Positions 34,021-42,762 of a stretch of 64,000 nucleotides of DNA are shown here, one piece after another. Both the position numbers and the translations under genes were made by a program. Origin of the DNA: Ramlibacter sp. WS9 (GTDB lineage Bacteria > Pseudomonadota > Gammaproteobacteria > Burkholderiales > Burkholderiaceae_C); assembly GCF_003797765.1 (NCBI RefSeq), contig NZ_RKMB01000003.1, positions 62,001 through 126,000 on the forward strand, read 5' to 3'. Numbering within the stretch: position 1 is the stretch's first letter; each line of letters starts with the position of its first letter. Below the pieces are notes generated by a model. That model saw nothing but the letters and a program-made list of their open reading frames with translations. It had not been told where the DNA came from and searched no databases.

Positions 34021-34944
34021 ATGACGCTCTCCCCGCAAGCATCCAAAACGAGTTCGCAGGCCTATCGGCCCGATGAACGAAACGATGAGGTGCTGGTCTA
34101 CGTGAACGGCGCCTTCGTGCCGCGCGCCGACGCCAAGGTCTCTGTTTTCGACGCCGGCTATGTGTGCGGCGATGGCGTCTGGGAGGGGGTCCGCCTCGTA
34201 AAGGGGAAGGTCGTCTCTTTCGACGCCCATATCGAACGGCTTTTCGAGGGCGCCGCGACCATCGCGATGGACATCGGCATGTCCAGGGAGCGGGTCAAGG
34301 GCGTGATCATGGAAACGTTTGCTGCCAACGGGATGGTCGATGGCGCGCACGCCCGTCTGATGGTGACCCGAGGCGTGAAGAAAACGCCGAACCAGGATCC
34401 ACGGTTCGTGATCGGCAGTGCGACGGTGGTCTGCATCGCCGAACACAAGGTAGTCACGGCCGAGTCGAAGCAGCGTGGCTTGAAGCTACATACGTCGGCG
34501 ATCCGATGCAGTTCTCCCGACGTGTTTGACCTGCGCTTGAACTCGCACAGCCGACTCAACTTCATCCAGGCGCTGATCCAGGCGATCAACGCGGGCGCGG
34601 ACGAGGCGATCATGCTCGATCCGCACGGGTTCGTTTCGAGCTGCAACTCGACCAACTTCTTCATCGTGCGAGACGGAGCGCTCTGGACTTCTTCAGGCCG
34701 CTACTGCTTCAACGGGATCACCCGCGCCACGGTGCTTCGCCTGGCAAGGCAAGCCGGCATTCCCGCGTTCGAGGGCGACTACACGCTGGCCGAGACCTAC
34801 ACGGCGCAGGAGGCCTTCGTCACCGGGACGCTGGGCGGCATCACCCCGGTCTCGGCCATCGACGGCCGCAAGCTACTGACCGAAGGCGCGGGCGCCGTGA
34901 CGCGGCAACTCGGTGAACTCTATCAAGAATACATCTCGGCCTGA
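34021..34944 (+). CDS. Class IV aminotransferase-like protein lacking the PLP lysine
   Basis: A 307-residue fold-type IV protein resembling branched-chain/D-amino-acid aminotransferases: VYVNGAFVPRADAKVSVFDAGYVCGDG-type N-terminus, CNSTNFFIV near 208 and GTLGGITPVSAIDG. In the segment that normally provides the Schiff-base lysine it reads FDLRLNSHSRLNF, with Arg172 and Arg178, and there is no lysine between Lys155 and the GRKLL segment near the C-terminus. It therefore may not catalyse normal transamination. It may bind PLP non-covalently, act with a rescuing partner or have another role. RidA is two genes downstream. Confidence 0.85.
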   Translation: MTLSPQASKTSSQAYRPDERNDEVLVYVNGAFVPRADAKVSVFDAGYVCGDGVWEGVRLVKGKVVSFDAHIERLFEGAATIAMDIGMSRERVKGVIMETFAANGMVDGAHARLMVTRGVKKTPNQDPRFVIGSATVVCIAEHKVVTAESKQRGLKLHTSAIRCSSPDVFDLRLNSHSRLNFIQALIQAINAGADEAIMLDPHGFVSSCNSTNFFIVRDGALWTSSGRYCFNGITRATVLRLARQAGIPAFEGDYTLAETYTAQEAFVTGTLGGITPVSAIDGRKLLTEGAGAVTRQLGELYQEYISA

Positions 34945-34949
34945 CCCAG

Positions 34950-35951
34950 ATGCCGGTCATGAATCACCCATCAAGGACATTCGGGCGGCGACGGATTCTC
35001 CAGCTCGGCGCGTCCTCCTTCGTTTACGCGTCCCCGCTCATCGCGACGGCCAGGGCCTTCCCCACCAAGCACATCCGTCTCATATCGCCGTATCCGGCAG
35101 GCGGCGCCGTCGATCAGGTGTCACGCGCCTTGAGTGACAGCCTGGCCGCGGAACTGCGCCAGCCGGTTGTCGCCGAAGCGCTGCCCGGCGCCGGCGGCTC
35201 GATCGGCACGCAGGTCGTGGCGAAGTCGGACGCCGACGGCCATACCTGGCTTATGGCCACGCCTAGTCACATCGCGACGCCCTACTTGCAGCCCACCCCG
35301 TACGACCCGGTTCGGGACTTCAAGGCGGCGGCGGTGGTCGGCAGCGGCCGGGCGGTGGCCGTCGTGCCCGCGACATCCTCCGCCCGCACGATGGCGGACT
35401 TGATACGGCTAGCCAAGGCTCGCCCGGGCGAGCTCAATTACCTCAATGCGGGAAATGGCAGCGTGGCCCACATGAGCACCGAGCTGTTCAAGCTCCACGC
35501 CAAAATCTCGATGCAAGCCGTCCTCTACAAAGGGCTACCCCCTGGCGTGCAGGACCTCGCCGCAGGCCGCCTCGACTTCGGCTTTGTCAGCCTGCAGGTC
35601 GCCCTACCGTTGATCACTGCCGGGCGCCTGCGTGCGATCGCCATCTCGACGCCTGTGCGGCAACCGGACTTGCCGGAGGTGATGACCCTGGATGAACAGG
35701 GCTTCGCAACCTCGTACATCCCCGGATGGTTCATGGTCTGTGTGCCCGCCGCGACGCCAAGGCTGGTGATCGATCGGATCAACGCGGCAGTCAACAAGTC
35801 CGTTGCCGCGGCCGATGTCCGGAAAAATCTCGCGACCGCGTTTGTCACGCCAGCCTTGCGGCAGACACCCGAACAGTGCCAGAGCCTCCTGTTGCGCGAC
35901 CACCAGCGCATCGGCGTAATCATCAAGGAAGCCAAGATCAAGGCGAGCTGA
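34950..35951 (+). CDS. Bug/TctC-family receptor with Tat-like signal
   Basis: A 333-residue receptor starting 5 bp after the aminotransferase stop. The N-terminus TFGRRRILQLGASS carries an RR-R-I-L twin-arginine motif and a hydrophobic run ending TARA. Cleft motifs are YPAGGAVDQVSR, EALPGAGGSIGTQVVAK and YKGLPPGVQDLAAGRLDF. It is a close relative of the receptor at 31904, so this operon carries a duplicated receptor flanking the porin and aminotransferase. Confidence 0.91.
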   Translation: MPVMNHPSRTFGRRRILQLGASSFVYASPLIATARAFPTKHIRLISPYPAGGAVDQVSRALSDSLAAELRQPVVAEALPGAGGSIGTQVVAKSDADGHTWLMATPSHIATPYLQPTPYDPVRDFKAAAVVGSGRAVAVVPATSSARTMADLIRLAKARPGELNYLNAGNGSVAHMSTELFKLHAKISMQAVLYKGLPPGVQDLAAGRLDFGFVSLQVALPLITAGRLRAIAISTPVRQPDLPEVMTLDEQGFATSYIPGWFMVCVPAATPRLVIDRINAAVNKSVAAADVRKNLATAFVTPALRQTPEQCQSLLLRDHQRIGVIIKEAKIKAS

Positions 35952-35962
35952 ATGGAACGCTC

Positions 35963-36376
35963 ATGAGCATCGAGAAAATCCAAGTGGGCAACGCGCTTGA
36001 CGTGAACAAGCGCGGAACCACCAGCGTTCCAGCGGCGGCAGCCAACGGGCTTGTCTACACGTACGGCATCACGGCGATCGATCCCCAAAAGGGCGGCGTG
36101 ATCGCCGGCGATATCGAAACCCAGACCCGCCGGGTGCTCGACAACCTGCAAATGGCCCTGCAAGCAGCAGGCTCAAGCCTTTCGCAGGCCGTCTACACGA
36201 CGGTCTACCTGCGCGACATCCGGGGAGATTACGCCGGGTTCAACAAGGCCTACGACGATTACTTCGGATCGAATCCCATCCCGCGAACCGTCGTTCAAGC
36301 CGTCATCAGGTCGCCGGATGCGCGGGTCCAGATCCAGATCGTGGCGCTTCAAGGCGCCGGGAAGGGCGGTCAGTGA
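35963..36376 (+). CDS. RidA/YjgF-family enamine/imine deaminase
   Basis: A 137-residue RidA-family protein. It contains the family C-terminal motif with Arg in [23 protein letters not shown] and the [17 protein letters not shown] helix. RidA proteins hydrolyse reactive 2-aminoacrylate or other enamines and imines released by PLP enzymes. The ATG at 35963 is preferred because family homology begins at SIEKIQVGN; the Shine-Dalgarno is weak. It is the last gene of the operon. Confidence 0.9.
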   Translation: MSIEKIQVGNALDVNKRGTTSVPAAAANGLVYTYGITAIDPQKGGVIAGDIETQTRRVLDNLQMALQAAGSSLSQAVYTTVYLRDIRGDYAGFNKAYDDYFGSNPIPRTVVQAVIRSPDARVQIQIVALQGAGKGGQ

Positions 36377-36388
36377 CTTTGGGGGATG

Positions 36389-36423
36389 TCGGGCGCTGCA
36401 ACCTGCGCGGCCGCTGACGACAG
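36389..36423. repeat. 35-bp dispersed repeat, copy A
   Basis: Matches 45766-45800 at 33 of 35 positions. In the second locus this sequence encodes the C-terminal end of the LuxR-type regulator. Here it lies in noncoding DNA, next to a truncated dadA, so it may be a recombination remnant. Confidence 0.6.
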
Positions 36424-36499
36424 GTGGCCTTGGATACGTCCCCACCTTGTGGAAACAAGTCGCTCACCACCATTTCCAGCGTCGCACGACGGCGTGGAT

Positions 36500-36607
36500 T
36501 CAACCGAAGATCGATGCCCCGATGACCGTCACGTCGTGGCCGCTTCGGGCTAGATAGTAGGCGCTGGTCACGCCGACGACGCCTGCGCCCAGTACAAGGA
36601 TGCGCAT
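36500..36607 (-). pseudogene. Truncated D-amino-acid dehydrogenase (dadA) N-terminus
   Basis: From ATG 36607 the frame reads [19 protein letters not shown], continuing [10 protein letters not shown], which is the FAD-binding start of DadA-type oxidoreductases, and then hits a stop at 36500 after 35 residues. Full-length family members are about 410-430 residues. It begins 4 bp after the class V aminotransferase stop, so it was the next gene of that operon before truncation. The sequence after VTVI does not continue the family. Confidence 0.8.
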
Positions 36608-36611
36608 GACG

Positions 36612-37907
36612 CTAGCTCGCCTCGACCGACATGGCCAGACTGATCTGGCGCGTGATGTGAAGGAAGCGGTCGACATCGGCCACGGAATTGCAGTGCAAAG
36701 GCGAAACCCGGATGGCACCTTCCAGATCGAACGATTCGAGCATCCGCTTCGAATACAGACTTGAGGACACTCGTTCGTAGACGATGACGCCGCGCTTTTC
36801 ATACTCGCGAACGGCTTGGGCATGCTCCAGGTTGTCGATGCCGATGGCGAGGATCAGATCTCGCTTGGTCAAATCCTCGTAGTCGAGGAAGACTTTGATG
36901 CCATCGAGGTGCCGCAGCCCCGAGCGGCCGTCGCTGCCGTTCAACATGCGCGCCAGAAGTGCCCGCTCGTGCAACTCGATCCTCTCGATGCCGCAGACGA
37001 AGAGTTCGCGCCGATCGGCGCTGCCGGTGAACTGGCTGCCGATCCAGCACACGTAATTCACGATCTCGGTCACCACGCCGAACTGCGCCGGTGCCGAGCT
37101 GCCCAGGTCCCAGAAATCAACATTTTTGGCTGCCAGCTTGTGATGAGGGAGCCGCGCAGCGCGGTCCGACAACCAAGACATGCCAGATCCTCGGCAACCG
37201 AAGAACTTGTAGGGCGCGATGTTGATGCCGTCCACCGGCGTTTTCTGCAGGTCAATCAAACCGTGTGGCGCATGCTGCACCGCGTCCACAACGATGTAGA
37301 TGTCGGGCTTGATGGCCCGTGCCTGCTTGACGATTTCTTGAATGTCGAGCTTGGCACCCGAGATGTTGGATGCATAGATCACACTCAGGAGCGTCGTGTC
37401 CTGATCGATCAAGCCGACGATGTCGGCCACATCGACGCCACCGGTCACAGGGTTGGACTTGGCGACGCGCAGTTCTTTGTCAAGCCGCTGGGCGTAAAGT
37501 GTCAACGCATCGAACGACGAAGGATGTTCGAGCGTCGTGGTCACCATGTTCGTGCCGGGAATGTTCTCGGCCACCGCCCGCACCATGTCAAACATGCCAC
37601 CCGAGGCTGTCAGCGATGCGTACACGCTGCCGCCCTGAGCATTGAGGATTGTGCGCACGTCAGCCGTTCCATCGGCCTGGACCTTCTGGAGCAATCGCGA
37701 CATTTCGTGAATGCGTTCGGGGCAGTCGGGCAACGCGTCGATCTGGGCGAAGCGTTCGACGGCCGACTTGAGCCGGAACGACCCGCCCGCGTTGTCGAAA
37801 AACAGACGCTCGCGACCGTTCATGTCGCGATCGACATAGTGGAAGCGGTCCTTGATCTCGCGGGTCAACGCTTCGGGAAAGAGAATGCCTTGATCGTTGT
37901 TCATCAC
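36612..37907 (-). CDS. Class V (cysteine-desulfurase-like) aminotransferase
   Basis: A 431-residue PLP enzyme. PLP lysine Lys234 ([13 protein letters not shown]), Asp208 ([12 protein letters not shown]) with His212, and the LEHPSS segment (His128) that stacks on the cofactor. Length and architecture match class V aminotransferases acting on small amino acids rather than IscS, which has a conserved C-terminal Cys loop not seen here. It follows an amino-acid ABC transporter ATPase in one operon, so it probably acts on the imported amino acid. Starts at either of two adjacent ATGs. Confidence 0.88.
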   Translation of the reverse strand: MMNNDQGILFPEALTREIKDRFHYVDRDMNGRERLFFDNAGGSFRLKSAVERFAQIDALPDCPERIHEMSRLLQKVQADGTADVRTILNAQGGSVYASLTASGGMFDMVRAVAENIPGTNMVTTTLEHPSSFDALTLYAQRLDKELRVAKSNPVTGGVDVADIVGLIDQDTTLLSVIYASNISGAKLDIQEIVKQARAIKPDIYIVVDAVQHAPHGLIDLQKTPVDGINIAPYKFFGCRGSGMSWLSDRAARLPHHKLAAKNVDFWDLGSSAPAQFGVVTEIVNYVCWIGSQFTGSADRRELFVCGIERIELHERALLARMLNGSDGRSGLRHLDGIKVFLDYEDLTKRDLILAIGIDNLEHAQAVREYEKRGVIVYERVSSSLYSKRMLESFDLEGAIRVSPLHCNSVADVDRFLHITRQISLAMSVEAS

Positions 37908-37932
37908 AATGGTTTCTGGGGTTTGTATTGAT

Positions 37933-38700
37933 TCAGTGGGAGCGCAGATCTGACAAGAACTTCTGCGCCCGCTCGCTCTTCGGCCGGCTGAAAAAATTTT
38001 CGGGAGTGTCGGTCTCGACCAAACGGCCTGCGTCCATGAACCACACCTTGTCGGCCACTTCCCGTGCGAAGTTCATCTCGTGGGTGACGCACATCATGGT
38101 CATGCCCTCGCGCGCCAGGCTCTTCATCACTTGCAACACTTCGCCCACCATCTCCGGGTCGAGCGCACTGGTCGGTTCGTCGAAGAGCATGGCCGGCGGG
38201 TCCATGGCCAAGGCCCGCGCGATGGCCACGCGCTGCTGCTGGCCGCCGGAGAGCTGGCCCGGGTACGAGCCCGCCTTGGCGGCAAGGCCGACGCGCTCGA
38301 GCAACTCGCTTGCCCGCTGTCGCGCCTGCGTCTTGCTCTTCCCAAGCACGTTCGTGGGGGCCAGCATGATGTTCTCGGCCACCGACAGGTGCGGGAACAG
38401 GTTGAAGCTCTGGAACACAAAGCCGACGTGGCTGCGAAACTTGTTCAAGTCGAGCTTTGGAGCATGAACGTCTTGTCCGTTGAACTCGATCCTGCCGCCC
38501 TGAATTTCCTCCAGTCGATTCACAGTTCGGATCAGCGTGGACTTGCCGGAGCCCGAGGGCCCGCAAACCACGACGACCTCCCCCTTGGCGACATCCGCGG
38601 TGATATCGGTCAGCGCCTGGAAGGTGGAGCCATACCACTTGTTGACGGCATTGAAGACGATCATCTTCTTGCCGCCCTCGGGAGGAGAGGTCTTTTCCAT
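37933..38700 (-). CDS. Polar amino-acid ABC transporter ATP-binding protein
   Basis: A 255-residue ATPase of the GlnQ/HisP family. Walker [11 protein letters not shown]-loop [10 protein letters not shown], signature [16 protein letters not shown], Walker [15 protein letters not shown] and H-loop CVTHEM are all intact. The ATG at 38700 follows AAAGG; the frame is open to 38784 but without homology. It energises import through the two permeases encoded just upstream. Confidence 0.92.
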   Translation of the reverse strand: MEKTSPPEGGKKMIVFNAVNKWYGSTFQALTDITADVAKGEVVVVCGPSGSGKSTLIRTVNRLEEIQGGRIEFNGQDVHAPKLDLNKFRSHVGFVFQSFNLFPHLSVAENIMLAPTNVLGKSKTQARQRASELLERVGLAAKAGSYPGQLSGGQQQRVAIARALAMDPPAMLFDEPTSALDPEMVGEVLQVMKSLAREGMTMMCVTHEMNFAREVADKVWFMDAGRLVETDTPENFFSRPKSERAQKFLSDLRSH

Positions 38701-38728
38701 GATGAACCTTTGTGAAAGCGAAGGAGCG

Positions 38729-39484
38729 TTACTCGACCGGCTGGAGCACCGCTGTCGCGGATGCCGGGGTTCGCGGCGCAACATCTTGATGGCCCGCTCG
38801 TTTTCTGGCGATGCGGCGCTCGAGGTGGCGAGCCAATTGGGTCAAGGAGAAGCAGACGAGGAAATAGATACCCGCAAGGAGGATGAACACCTGGAACGGC
38901 TTTGTGAGCAAGGTGTTGTTGACCTGGTTCGCGGCGAATGTCAGTTCGTTGACGCTGATGACGTAACCCAACGAGGTTTCCTTGATGGTCGAGACGAACT
39001 GGCTGACCATGGCCGGCACCATGTTGTAGAGCGCCTGGGGCAACACCACCTTGAAGGTCGTCTGCATGTAACTCAGGCCCAGTGCGCGTGAAGCTTCCGT
39101 CTGCCCCCGTGAAAGCCCCTCGATGCCAGCGCGGATCACTTCCGCGAGGTATGCCGCCTGATAGATGACCAGTGTGACGACCATCGTCGTGAAGCCACTT
39201 ACCGTGTGTCCGGTCAACGCGGGCAGGAAGAAGTAGACCCAGAAGATGAACATGATGAGCGGCACGCCACGCACCACGTAGACCACCGCCGTGGCCGGGG
39301 CCCGCAACCAGCCGATCGGGCTGACCCGGGCCAGGGCCAGAACCACCCCAAGGGGGAAGGCCAGCGCCAAGCCGAGGACGGACAGCAGCAGCGTGATCGC
39401 GAGCCCGCCCAACGGGCCGTTTGGATATTGCCCGATCAGCAGCAACGTCCAGTTGTCACGCAGAATGTTCAGGATATCGCTCAT
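38729..39484 (-). CDS. Amino-acid ABC transporter permease (second subunit)
   Basis: A 251-residue HisM/GltK-type permease with about five membrane helices and the EAA-loop region ([27 protein letters not shown]). It begins 3 bp after the first permease stop and pairs with it as a heterodimer. The C-terminal tail is basic and cytoplasmic. Confidence 0.9.
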   Translation of the reverse strand: MSDILNILRDNWTLLLIGQYPNGPLGGLAITLLLSVLGLALAFPLGVVLALARVSPIGWLRAPATAVVYVVRGVPLIMFIFWVYFFLPALTGHTVSGFTTMVVTLVIYQAAYLAEVIRAGIEGLSRGQTEASRALGLSYMQTTFKVVLPQALYNMVPAMVSQFVSTIKETSLGYVISVNELTFAANQVNNTLLTKPFQVFILLAGIYFLVCFSLTQLARHLERRIARKRAGHQDVAPRTPASATAVLQPVE

Positions 39485-39487
39485 GGC

Positions 39488-40186
39488 TTACCTCGCCTGA
39501 ATGCGCAAGCGACGTTCCACCATTTCGCCGGCGGTCATGATCAGCAGCGAGATGCCTAAGTACGCAGCGGTCGCCATCAGGTACACCTCGACGGTGCGAA
39601 ACGACTGACTCTCGATCTCGCGAGTCGCGTAGGTCAGTTCCGCAACGCCGATCGTCATGGCGAGGCTGGTGTTCTTGAAGAGCAATACCGTGTGGCTGAC
39701 CAGGGTCGGCATGGCAGTTCGGATCGCCTGTGGAAGCACCACCAGCCGGCTGGCCTTCAGGTATGACAGCCCGAGGGCTCGGGCCGCTTCGATCTGCGAC
39801 TTGGGGATCGAGCGGATGCCCCCGCGAAGGTCTTCCGATATGTAGGCCCCCATGGCCAGGCCGACCGCGATGAAAGCGAAGACGAATTCGCTGTGGTGGG
39901 CGTTGAGCCACTGCTGCCACGCGCCTGGAAGCAGCGTTGCCACGCCAAAGTACCAGAGGAAGATCTGAACCAGCATCGGTACGTTCTGGTGGTATTCGAC
40001 GTAAGCGGCGACGAAGCCCTGAGCGACGCGACTGCTGGTCATTCGCACCACCGCGAGCACGATGCCGACGACCATCGCCAGAATCCACGCGAGCAACGTG
40101 AGTTCGAACATGGTCACCATGCCGTCCAAGATCATCTTCAGATACTCGGGGCGCATCAGGACCGAGAAGTCCAGTCTGGCGTTCAT
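39488..40186 (-). CDS. Amino-acid ABC transporter permease (first subunit)
   Basis: A 232-residue HisQ/GltJ-type permease with an EAA loop (YISEDLRGGIRSIPKSQIEAARALGLS). It sits 51 bp after the substrate-binding protein and directly before its partner permease. Membrane helices are visible in FELTLLAWILAMVVGIVLAVV and the C-terminal region. Confidence 0.9.
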   Translation of the reverse strand: MNARLDFSVLMRPEYLKMILDGMVTMFELTLLAWILAMVVGIVLAVVRMTSSRVAQGFVAAYVEYHQNVPMLVQIFLWYFGVATLLPGAWQQWLNAHHSEFVFAFIAVGLAMGAYISEDLRGGIRSIPKSQIEAARALGLSYLKASRLVVLPQAIRTAMPTLVSHTVLLFKNTSLAMTIGVAELTYATREIESQSFRTVEVYLMATAAYLGISLLIMTAGEMVERRLRIQAR

Positions 40187-40237
40187 GAAGCTGTGATCGG
40201 TTGAGTGATCGCGGCAAATGGGGCGCTGCGCTGCCCG

Positions 40238-41050
40238 TCAGCCTTTGATCGGCTCGATCTTGAAGCTGCGCGGCATTTTGAAGATGGTGCTCATGCCCAT
40301 CCACTTGTCATAGATCTGCGCCGCCTCACCCGACTTCTCCATGGATTCCAACATGCCATTGACGTGCTTGATCAGCGCCGTCTCGCCCTTTCGCATGCCA
40401 ACGCCCCACGGTTCCAACAGCAGCGACGGTTCGAGGATCACGACCGGCGACGACGCCTCGGACTGCTGCTTAAACTTGACGAGAGCGAGCTCGGACAACA
40501 CGAAGCCTTCGACCTTGCCTTGTTGCATCGCCAAGAAACCGCTTGGCGGGTCCTGGAAGGTGACCGTGGTTGCGGTCGGCAATGCCTTGCGTACCGCCAA
40601 CTCCGAGCTGGATCCCTTGGTGGCGCTCACGCGCTTGCCGGCCAGATCCTTGACGCTGGTGAAGCCGCTTTCTTTTCGGGCGGCAATCTTTTGCTGACTG
40701 GCGAAATATTGATCGCTGAAGGCGATCTGCTCGGCGCGCTCGGGCGACCAGCCGAGATTGGCGATGACGACATCGACTCGCCCCTGCTGCAGCTCGGGAA
40801 TGCGTGCGGCGACGGCGATCGGCTTGAGATCGAGCTTCACGCCGAGCGACTTGGCCACAGCCTTGCAGAAATCAACGTCATAGCCCTGGATCTCGCGAGT
40901 CTGCGGATCCGGGAAGCTGAAGGGCTCCGAGGTGCCGAGCGTGCCGCAGGTCAAGACACCCTTCGCCTTGATGTCGGCAAGCTGGTCAGCACAAGCTGAG
41001 CCGGCTGCAAGGGTCAAGGCGCAAGTAACGAAGGCGATTCTGGCGTTCAT
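40238..41050 (-). CDS. Polar amino-acid ABC transporter substrate-binding protein
   Basis: A 270-residue family 3 periplasmic receptor with signal peptide (MNARIAFVTCALTLAAGSACA). Landmarks are KGVLTCGTLGTSEPFSFPD, GYDVDFCKAVAKSLGVKLD and GRVDVVIANLGWSPERAEQIAFS. It is the first gene of the ABC-aminotransferase operon and divergent from the LysR gene at 41202. Confidence 0.92.
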   Translation of the reverse strand: MNARIAFVTCALTLAAGSACADQLADIKAKGVLTCGTLGTSEPFSFPDPQTREIQGYDVDFCKAVAKSLGVKLDLKPIAVAARIPELQQGRVDVVIANLGWSPERAEQIAFSDQYFASQQKIAARKESGFTSVKDLAGKRVSATKGSSSELAVRKALPTATTVTFQDPPSGFLAMQQGKVEGFVLSELALVKFKQQSEASSPVVILEPSLLLEPWGVGMRKGETALIKHVNGMLESMEKSGEAAQIYDKWMGMSTIFKMPRSFKIEPIKG

Positions 41051-41124
41051 GGTGGTCTTTCAGAGTTCGGTGGCCGGGGTGGGGGTGCGTGATGTCCAAA
41101 TTCTGGGCGAGCAGTAAAATTAAA

Positions 41125-41166
41125 AAAAGCGATATTTGGGCATAAAAATCCATCGAAAAAAGCGAT
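41125..41166. promoter_or_regulatory. Two AAAAGCGAT boxes upstream of the LysR/ABC divergent promoter
   Basis: AAAAGCGAT occurs at 41125-41133 and 41158-41166, 33 bp apart (about three helical turns), in an AT-rich 151-bp spacer. The same box stands before the paralogous regulator at 14081 (14011-14020). Proposed as recognition sites for the LysR pair; inference only. Confidence 0.45.
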
Positions 41167-41201
41167 GCCGTCAGGGTTAACGTGAATAAGGTGAATCCAC
41201 C

Positions 41202-42125
41202 ATGACGTTCAAGCAGCTCGAGGCTCTGTACTGGATTGCGCAGTTGGGGGGGTTTTCCGCCGCCGCCCTCAAACTTCACACCACACAGTCAGCCGTATCG
41301 AAAAGGGTGCAGGAGTTGGAACTGCTGTTCGATACGGAGTTGTTCGACCGCAGTCAGCGCAGCGCGCGTCTCACGGAAAAGGGGGAGGAAATGTTCGTGC
41401 TGGCCAAGAAGCTGCTCGAACAGCGTGACGCGGCCATTGAGCAATTCAGCCGGCCCGAGGTGATCGAACGGCGCGTACGGATCAGCGTCACTGAAATGAC
41501 CGCGTTGACCTGGTTGCCGCAGCTGGTGAATCTGATTCAGCGCTACTACCCCAAGGTCGTCATCGAGCCCGATGTAGACAACGCCATCAGTCTGAGGGAC
41601 AAGCTGCTAGCCGACGAGGTTGACCTTATCGTCCTGCCTGACGCGTTTGAGGACACGCGCTTCTCTTCGAAAGTACTCGGCAGCGTGGAATACGCGTGGA
41701 TGTGCAAGCCCGGCATGCTCGACTCAAGCAAGCGCTTGCGGGTTCACGAACTGGCGACCCATCGACTACTGGTGCAGGGGGAAAAGTCAGGCACCGGGCT
41801 TCTTTACGCACGCTGGTTCAAGGCGCTCGGGTTCCAGCCCGCGAGTGTCATCACCAGTAGCAATCTGGTTGCACTCATCGGCATGACGGTTTCGGGGTTG
41901 GGCGTTAGCTACCTTCCCCGGCAGTGTCTCGACCCGCTGGTTGCCGCAGGCATGCTCGACGTGATCAAGACTACCCCCGCCCCGCCTGCTGTGACCTATG
42001 TTGCCCTACACAAAGGAGGGCAACGAAGTACGCTCGTCTCTTCAATCATCCTGATGGCCCAGGAGTGCTGTGACTTCACGCGCATGCTTCAAACTTCCAA
42101 GATTGCGCCAGGCGCGGGGATCTAG
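41202..42125 (+). CDS. LysR-family transcriptional regulator (paralogue of 14081-14983)
   Basis: A 307-residue regulator with HTH TFKQLEALYWIAQLGGFSAAA and LHTTQSAVSKRVQELE. Most of the N-terminal 170 residues align residue by residue with the regulator at 14081, including LTEKGEEMF and KLLADEVDL. It is divergent from the amino-acid ABC operon and likely controls it. Confidence 0.92.
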   Translation: MTFKQLEALYWIAQLGGFSAAALKLHTTQSAVSKRVQELELLFDTELFDRSQRSARLTEKGEEMFVLAKKLLEQRDAAIEQFSRPEVIERRVRISVTEMTALTWLPQLVNLIQRYYPKVVIEPDVDNAISLRDKLLADEVDLIVLPDAFEDTRFSSKVLGSVEYAWMCKPGMLDSSKRLRVHELATHRLLVQGEKSGTGLLYARWFKALGFQPASVITSSNLVALIGMTVSGLGVSYLPRQCLDPLVAAGMLDVIKTTPAPPAVTYVALHKGGQRSTLVSSIILMAQECCDFTRMLQTSKIAPGAGI

Positions 42126-42141
42126 TTTCGCCTGAAAACGC

Positions 42142-42546
42142 TCAGCGATCGCCAGTCGCAACCAAGTCAGGATTCAGCGCCCGGATGCGCTCGTCCGTGT
42201 AGTAACCGCCGTACTCCGTGTATCGCAGGAAGGGGCGCCCACACGCCGCGCACGCCCAGACGTCGCAGCGGTTGTAGGGAAACCAGGCCGGCGCGATGGG
42301 CGCATCGGCTGACCATCCGTGGGTTCCGGCCGGGTGATACTCCGCGACTGTGGGTTCTTCGTTCTCGGAGTTCTTCAGAGTGCCAACGCACCGCAGCAGT
42401 GCCCGGTCGAAGCCGCCGGGCAGAGACTCCCAGCCAGCACAGACGAGTGCGTTGCAATCGTCGCATGGCGGCCCACCTTGGGCGCTTTGGCCCAGCGCGA
42501 GGAGGTCGTCGACCGTCAGTAGGGGAACTCGTGGATGGTCAGGCAT
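42142..42546 (-). CDS. Hypothetical Cys-rich protein
   Basis: A 134-residue protein with two cysteine pairs, CDDC near residue 28 and CDVWACAACG near 93, followed by RPFLRYTEYGGYYTDERIR. The arrangement suggests a zinc-binding fold. I do not recognise a named family and there is no signal peptide. It lies tail-to-tail with the LysR gene, 16 bp apart. Confidence 0.75.
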   Translation of the reverse strand: MPDHPRVPLLTVDDLLALGQSAQGGPPCDDCNALVCAGWESLPGGFDRALLRCVGTLKNSENEEPTVAEYHPAGTHGWSADAPIAPAWFPYNRCDVWACAACGRPFLRYTEYGGYYTDERIRALNPDLVATGDR

Positions 42547-42762
42547 TCTGTGTGTTTGGGAAAGCGGTGCAAAAGTACATGGTCGCGAGCGCGCCTACTC
42601 TGTCAGCCAACCACACCGGCCAACACATTGCCGCCCCAAGCTGACACATTTTGCCATCCCCGCTGAGTCTTTCAGCCATTGTGCCCGGCACGCGCGCGTC
42701 GGGATACTTGCGGAGCCCGCACACCACTCGGGGCATCAGCAAAACGAAGGAGACATTGCGCG

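Noticed and set aside
34021-34944. Calling the gene ilvE
   Set aside because: The PLP lysine is missing and the context is not branched-chain biosynthesis.
36612-37907. Calling the gene iscS/sufS
   Set aside because: No Cys-bearing active-site loop of cysteine desulfurases; the operon is amino-acid transport.
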